Positions 62,706-64,000 of a DNA stretch of 64,000 nt are shown in pieces. Where the stretch lies: NCBI GenBank assembly GCA_002840055.1, contig PGZJ01000001.1:1-64000 (forward strand). The letters run 5' to 3'. The position numbers and the translations under genes are program-made. The number at the start of each line of letters is the position of its first letter. The stretch's first letter is position 1. This DNA comes from Gammaproteobacteria bacterium HGW-Gammaproteobacteria-11 (GTDB lineage Bacteria; Pseudomonadota; Gammaproteobacteria; Pseudomonadales; Pseudomonadaceae). The notes beneath the pieces were generated by a model, which ran no database searches, was not told the origin of the DNA, and saw nothing but the letters and a program-made list of their open reading frames with translations.

Positions 62706-63914
62706 TCAACGCACTACTCTGAATATGTCTGATCGCTCTGCAAATGACATGGAGTCGCTTGCACCTTCGATAACCGCCCCATATGAGCCAAACATAGACA
62801 GCGCATGAGCCATACCATCAAAGCAGCCCTTTTTCGATCCGAAGAGCTTCAAGTCGAGACCGTCAGGCGTTGAAACGCTAAACATGTTAAAAACGCACAC
62901 GGGGAGTTCATGGTTATTCTTGAATCTCAAGTCAGGCCAGCCATTGTTTCTGACGAAGCGCCATGTACGATCCACAACTGTTGCGTCAGATGCGAGCCTA
63001 TTGTCCTCGACAAAGCGAACCGGCGAGCTGACAGCAGAAAGCTTCGCATATTCAATGCTGCCAACAGCCTTATTCTGAAAAGCAAGTACACGGTCGGGAT
63101 AAAACGCCAAAGTAGTCGCGCCGTTGGAAAGCAAAGGAACCTGAATGTTGGCTACTATCGACGGACCGTTGCCAAGCTGAAGTTTGGCACCGTTCAGCTG
63201 AATTGCTCTGCCAGCACCTGCCGAGTATCTGGTGTCACGAAAAACGGAAGTACTCGCTAACGATCTGAGCCGTTGAGCGCTAGCTGCAAACCGCAGTGCA
63301 TCAGATAATTTCTCGCACAACTCAGTCGTCTCGTCGTCAGTCTCGTAGAAAAGGACCGTCAGCTTACTCAACTGATCCTGCCAAAACATCCATCCTGTCG
63401 TTGCGGCCAGACTGACGAAAACGGCGACATAGACCCAGGCCGGCAAAGATGTCCCGAACAGCAGGAGCAAAAAAGCTATGAGCAGCCCAGTTGCCACGAA
63501 TGGCCACTTAGGTATTTTAGACATTTGCTCATTCATCGACTTCAACAATGCATCTGAAGTCGAGTCCTCTAGCTCAAGAATGCTTTTGGTATCGTGCTCT
63601 TCGGTACTGAACACGTTCGGGCTTTCGAGCACGCTTAAGGCATCACGTGTCGTCCCAGGCTCAGCTGCCGGGCTCTCACGCTGATCAGATGAAACCTTGC
63701 TTCTCTGATATTCAAATTTTCGAACGCCACCTCTAATGTGCGCCCCTCGCATATTTATCCAAGTTGGCAGCTTCGGTATTACAGTGGCTACATCAATGTC
63801 CTGCTCAGACAGAACGAACTTTACGACCCCAAAACTGATTATTCGAACGCCATCCTTTGCCATATTCATTTTGTCCTTAACTGGCGTCGCGTTCACGGAA
63901 CATTCCCAAATCAA
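62706..63914 (-). CDS. Uncharacterised membrane protein (two adjacent TM helices, soluble C-terminal domain)
   Basis: WPFVATGLLIAFLLLLFGTSLPAWVYVAVFVSLAATTGWMFW; no family recognised with confidence. Start may be 63869 (MNMAKDG). Confidence 0.65.
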   Translation of the reverse strand: MIWECSVNATPVKDKMNMAKDGVRIISFGVVKFVLSEQDIDVATVIPKLPTWINMRGAHIRGGVRKFEYQRSKVSSDQRESPAAEPGTTRDALSVLESPNVFSTEEHDTKSILELEDSTSDALLKSMNEQMSKIPKWPFVATGLLIAFLLLLFGTSLPAWVYVAVFVSLAATTGWMFWQDQLSKLTVLFYETDDETTELCEKLSDALRFAASAQRLRSLASTSVFRDTRYSAGAGRAIQLNGAKLQLGNGPSIVANIQVPLLSNGATTLAFYPDRVLAFQNKAVGSIEYAKLSAVSSPVRFVEDNRLASDATVVDRTWRFVRNNGWPDLRFKNNHELPVCVFNMFSVSTPDGLDLKLFGSKKGCFDGMAHALSMFGSYGAVIEGASDSMSFAERSDIFRVVR

Positions 63915-64000
63915 ACGGCTGCATTGCCTTTAGCGGCGCCACTACAAGTGCGCAATTATTGATGCAGCCGCGCACCGCCACATCCTCCGTTACTAACAGC

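Overview
The window appears to be a Pseudomonas/Halopseudomonas-type gammaproteobacterial chromosome (assigned by gene content only). Positions 1-45 kb are core: dusC, ligA, zipA and smc; an MFS and an SLC13 transporter; the complete cytochrome c maturation operon ccmABCDEFGHI, including a ccmD missing from the supplied ORF track; a flagellar/chemotaxis block (fliK-like, flhB-C-terminal-like, DUF2802, cheW, ParP-like, ParC-like, motD, motC, cheB, cheA, cheZ, cheY, fliA, fleN, flhF, flhA); two c-di-GMP proteins; and a four-gene cupredoxin/EAL/DUF3034/truncated-globin operon. Two REP families are visible, one of them surrounding a RAYT (REP-associated Y1 transposase) gene. At ~45.0 kb a tRNA-Gly(CCC) is followed directly by a P4-type tyrosine integrase, and the remaining 19 kb is an accessory, defence-type island. 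It contains an AlpA-like regulator, a wrecked type I R-M locus (hsdR 5' relic, intact RhuM-Fic gene, hsdS 3' relic cut by an IS3-family remnant), an intact HsdR, a DUF4011-helicase-Vsr-DUF3320 protein, and a translationally coupled two-gene cassette. That cassette encodes an AAA+ ATPase with roughly 30 LRV-type repeats and a protein with a D-x14-QxK nuclease-like motif plus a C-terminal glycine-zipper segment. It is the best candidate for an undescribed system. No database searches were run; all family names come from recognising motifs in the translations.
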